A DNA stretch of 64,000 nucleotides from Monoplex corrugatus (taxonomy: Eukaryota; Mollusca; Gastropoda; Littorinimorpha; Ranellidae), in assembly GCA_030674185.1 (NCBI GenBank), contig JAPXFY010000026.1:33858667-33922666 (forward strand), in the 5' to 3' direction. Position numbers and translations under genes: made by a program. The first letter of the stretch is position 1; each line of letters begins with the position of its first letter. Under the pieces are notes generated by a model. It was not told the origin of the DNA and did not search any database. It worked only from the letters and a program-made list of their open reading frames with translations. Of the stretch, positions 63,535 to 64,000 are shown in pieces.

Positions 63535-64000
63535 TGTTTATAGCCCCTCCGACTGCCATGGGCAACTCGCACTCCACAAAATGGACAAATAAAAGAAAGG
63601 GGGAGGGGGAGGAAGAAAAGCTGATTATAGTTCCTCTGACTGCTATGGGCAATTCACATCCAATAAAAATGGATGAAATAAAAGAAAGGGGGAGGGGGAG
63701 GAAGAAAAGCTGATTATAGTTCCTCTGACTGCTATGGGCAATTCACATCCAATAAAAATGGATGAAATAAAAGAAAGGGGAAAAAAAAAAGGATAAACTG
63801 TTTATAGCCTCTCTGACTGCCATGGGCAATTCATATTCCTCAAAAATGGACAAAATAAAAGAAAAGGGGGTGGGGGTGGGAGGAAACGCTGTTTATAGCC
63901 TTTCTGACTACCATGGGCAATGCGCACCCCACAAAAATGGATGAAATTAAAAAATGGATGAAATTAAAGAGGGGGGGGGGGGGGGGGGGGAGGGAAAGCT
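63535..64000. repeat. Tandem array, unit about 89 bp, running off the window
   Basis: About five units with CTGACTGCTATGGGCAATTC, AAAATGGATGAAATAAA and purine-rich AAGGGGGAGG stretches. The last unit ends in a G run of about 19. Confidence 0.9.

Overview
This window reads as nuclear DNA of a marine invertebrate, most likely a gastropod mollusc. Genes are split by long introns with GT-AG splice sites, the sequence is AT-rich, and it is crowded with CA/GT microsatellites, long minisatellites, LINE, mariner and piggyBac relics, and tRNA-headed SINEs. The mollusc assignment is inferred from the repeat style and gene sequences; nothing in the window proves it.

Two host genes can be rebuilt exon by exon, both on the minus strand. 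ACBD6 (acyl-CoA-binding domain plus ankyrin repeats) is complete: seven coding exons from 34811 down to 17334, 262 residues, every exon joining in phase. A WIPI/WDR45-type beta-propeller autophagy protein is present as its last four coding exons, from 62168 down to 47692 (C-terminal 143 residues); its 5' exons lie beyond the right edge. A possible last exon of an unidentified plus-strand gene lies at 1575-2067, followed by a poly(A) signal.

Layout. 1-2.3 kb: microsatellites, a fold-back repeat and the unidentified last exon. 3.1-5.8 kb: a minisatellite with a unit of about 60-64 bp. 6-12.3 kb: palindromic TTAA elements, a Ty3-like integrase tail with a possible LTR, and LINE 3' ends. 12.3-17.3 kb: the 3' flank of ACBD6. 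17.3-34.8 kb: ACBD6, whose introns carry two mariner relics, an internally deleted piggyBac, LINE pieces, SINEs and a partial duplicate of one of its own exons. 34.8-47.7 kb: intergenic sequence with LINE and SINE fragments and a 31-bp minisatellite. 47.7-62.2 kb: the WDR45-type gene, with a 3.7-kb minisatellite of 44-bp units ending about 30 bp from a splice acceptor, a LINE reverse transcriptase copy, and a 4.4-kb insertion carrying unrecognised protein-coding remnants. 62.2-64 kb: repeats.

The strongest new signal is a set of TTAA-targeted elements. One family (18032-19732 and 55675-55953) sits inside the reading frames of a mariner transposase and a LINE reverse transcriptase; removing the element and one TTAA restores each frame exactly. 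A second, palindromic family (TTAACCCTTTGACTCC ends) has at least eight copies. A third TTAA element is a piggyBac with most of its transposase deleted. The 4.4-kb block at 56985-61377 appears to have split one palindromic copy in two.
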